Below are positions 47,554 to 47,756 of a DNA stretch of 47,756 nt, in pieces (positions within the stretch are counted from its first letter, which is position 1; every line of letters starts with the position of its first letter). The notes under the pieces are model-generated. The model did not search any database. It saw nothing but the letters and a program-made list of their open reading frames with translations, and was not told where the DNA came from. The stretch comes from a virus. Position numbers and translations under genes: made by a program. The stretch spans positions 1 to 47,756 of IMG/VR virus record IMGVR_UViG_3300048914_000243. One strand, given 5' to 3'.

Positions 47554-47756
47554 GCATCCGGACCGTCTGTTCCGAGTGCGACGGACCGATCGTGCTCGTC
47601 CTGGTCGTGCCCGAGCGGCTCGCGAAGGGCACGCGTCGCCGGCACGTCCCGCTCGACGTCGACTACGACGCGCACACGTCGCCGACGCCGGCGTCGCACG
47701 CGCTGTCGGCCGGCCGCACGACGTGCCGCTCGATCACGAAGGAACGGCCGCTGGAG
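47550..47756 (+). CDS. Small Cys-containing protein, 5' part (spans junction)
   Basis: GTG start overlapping the upstream stop as GTGA. The first 69 codons lie here and the frame continues at the window start (from base 128 of the left end) to a TGA at 203-205, giving about 94 residues. The N-terminus has a C-x2-C pair (residues 7 and 10), and two more Cys lie further on (about residues 58 and 82), so a zinc-binding fold is possible. It belongs to the tightly packed early operon. Function unknown. Confidence 0.75.
   Translation, partial: MSIRTVCSECDGPIVLVLVVPERLAKGTRRRHVPLDVDYDAHTSPTPASHALSAGRTTCRSITKERPLE
47630..47756. repeat. Terminal direct repeat, right copy
   Basis: Exact second copy of the first 127 bases of the window. 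Joining the two ends restores one open frame across the junction, which supports a circular molecule of 47,629 bp. Confidence 0.95.

Overview
The window looks like one complete, circular genome of a temperate siphovirus of a high-GC actinobacterium. Its first 127 bases recur exactly as its last 127 bases, which is the usual signature of a circular contig cut at an arbitrary point; the unique genome would be 47,629 bp. The actinobacterial assignment rests on very high GC in third codon positions, frequent GTG starts, stop/start overlaps (ATGA, GTGA, TGATG), a WhiB-like regulator and actinophage-type gene families (DUF2746-like, DUF5403-like, r1t-type holin, ReqiPepy6 gp37-like tail protein). 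The host genus cannot be read from the sequence; a Micrococcales host is a guess.

Layout. (1) An early rightward operon starts at about 45.1 kb, runs through the contig junction and ends near 17.0 kb. It holds an XRE-type HTH gene and an excisionase-like gene, then about 40 small, mostly overlapping genes. Recognisable members are two ParB-like proteins, a WhiB-like protein, a DEDDh exonuclease, a probable sliding clamp, two paralogous HTH proteins, a MazG-like protein, a VRR-NUC nuclease, a papain-like fold protein and an HNH protein. I see no DNA polymerase, primase, helicase or recombinase gene, so replication probably uses the host replisome. (2) A stretch at 17.02-17.30 kb has no convincing gene, a strong terminator hairpin and a predicted three-way-junction RNA. 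(3) The late module follows: HNH endonuclease, candidate cos region, a tRNA-Trp(CCA), a small secreted protein, terminase small and large subunits, portal, MuF-like protein, scaffold, gpD-like decoration protein, gpE-like major capsid, connectors, major tail protein, two tail chaperones joined by a probable -1 frameshift, tape measure, tail tip proteins, lysis genes (DUF2746-like protein, endolysin, 48-aa membrane protein, holin) and four fibre/spike genes ending at 41.15 kb in a 30-bp terminator stem. (4) The immunity and integration module lies at 41.2-45.1 kb, mostly leftward: three small genes including an Xis-like protein, a HicA-like small protein opposite a probably leaderless small gene, a candidate attP with paired direct repeats, a tyrosine integrase, an ImmA-like remnant and an XRE repressor. 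Operator-like palindromes lie in the divergent intergenic regions.

How it works together: the divergent repressor/HTH region would decide lysogeny against lysis, the integrase with Xis-like partners would act on attP, the early operon would redirect host replication and transcription, and the late operon would build, package and release virions. The strongest candidates for something undescribed are the structured RNA at the early/late boundary, the paired-repeat attP layout with its repressor-like half-sites, the divergent leaderless/HicA-like pair on a shared palindrome, and a tail-tip protein with a perfect 11-residue triple repeat.
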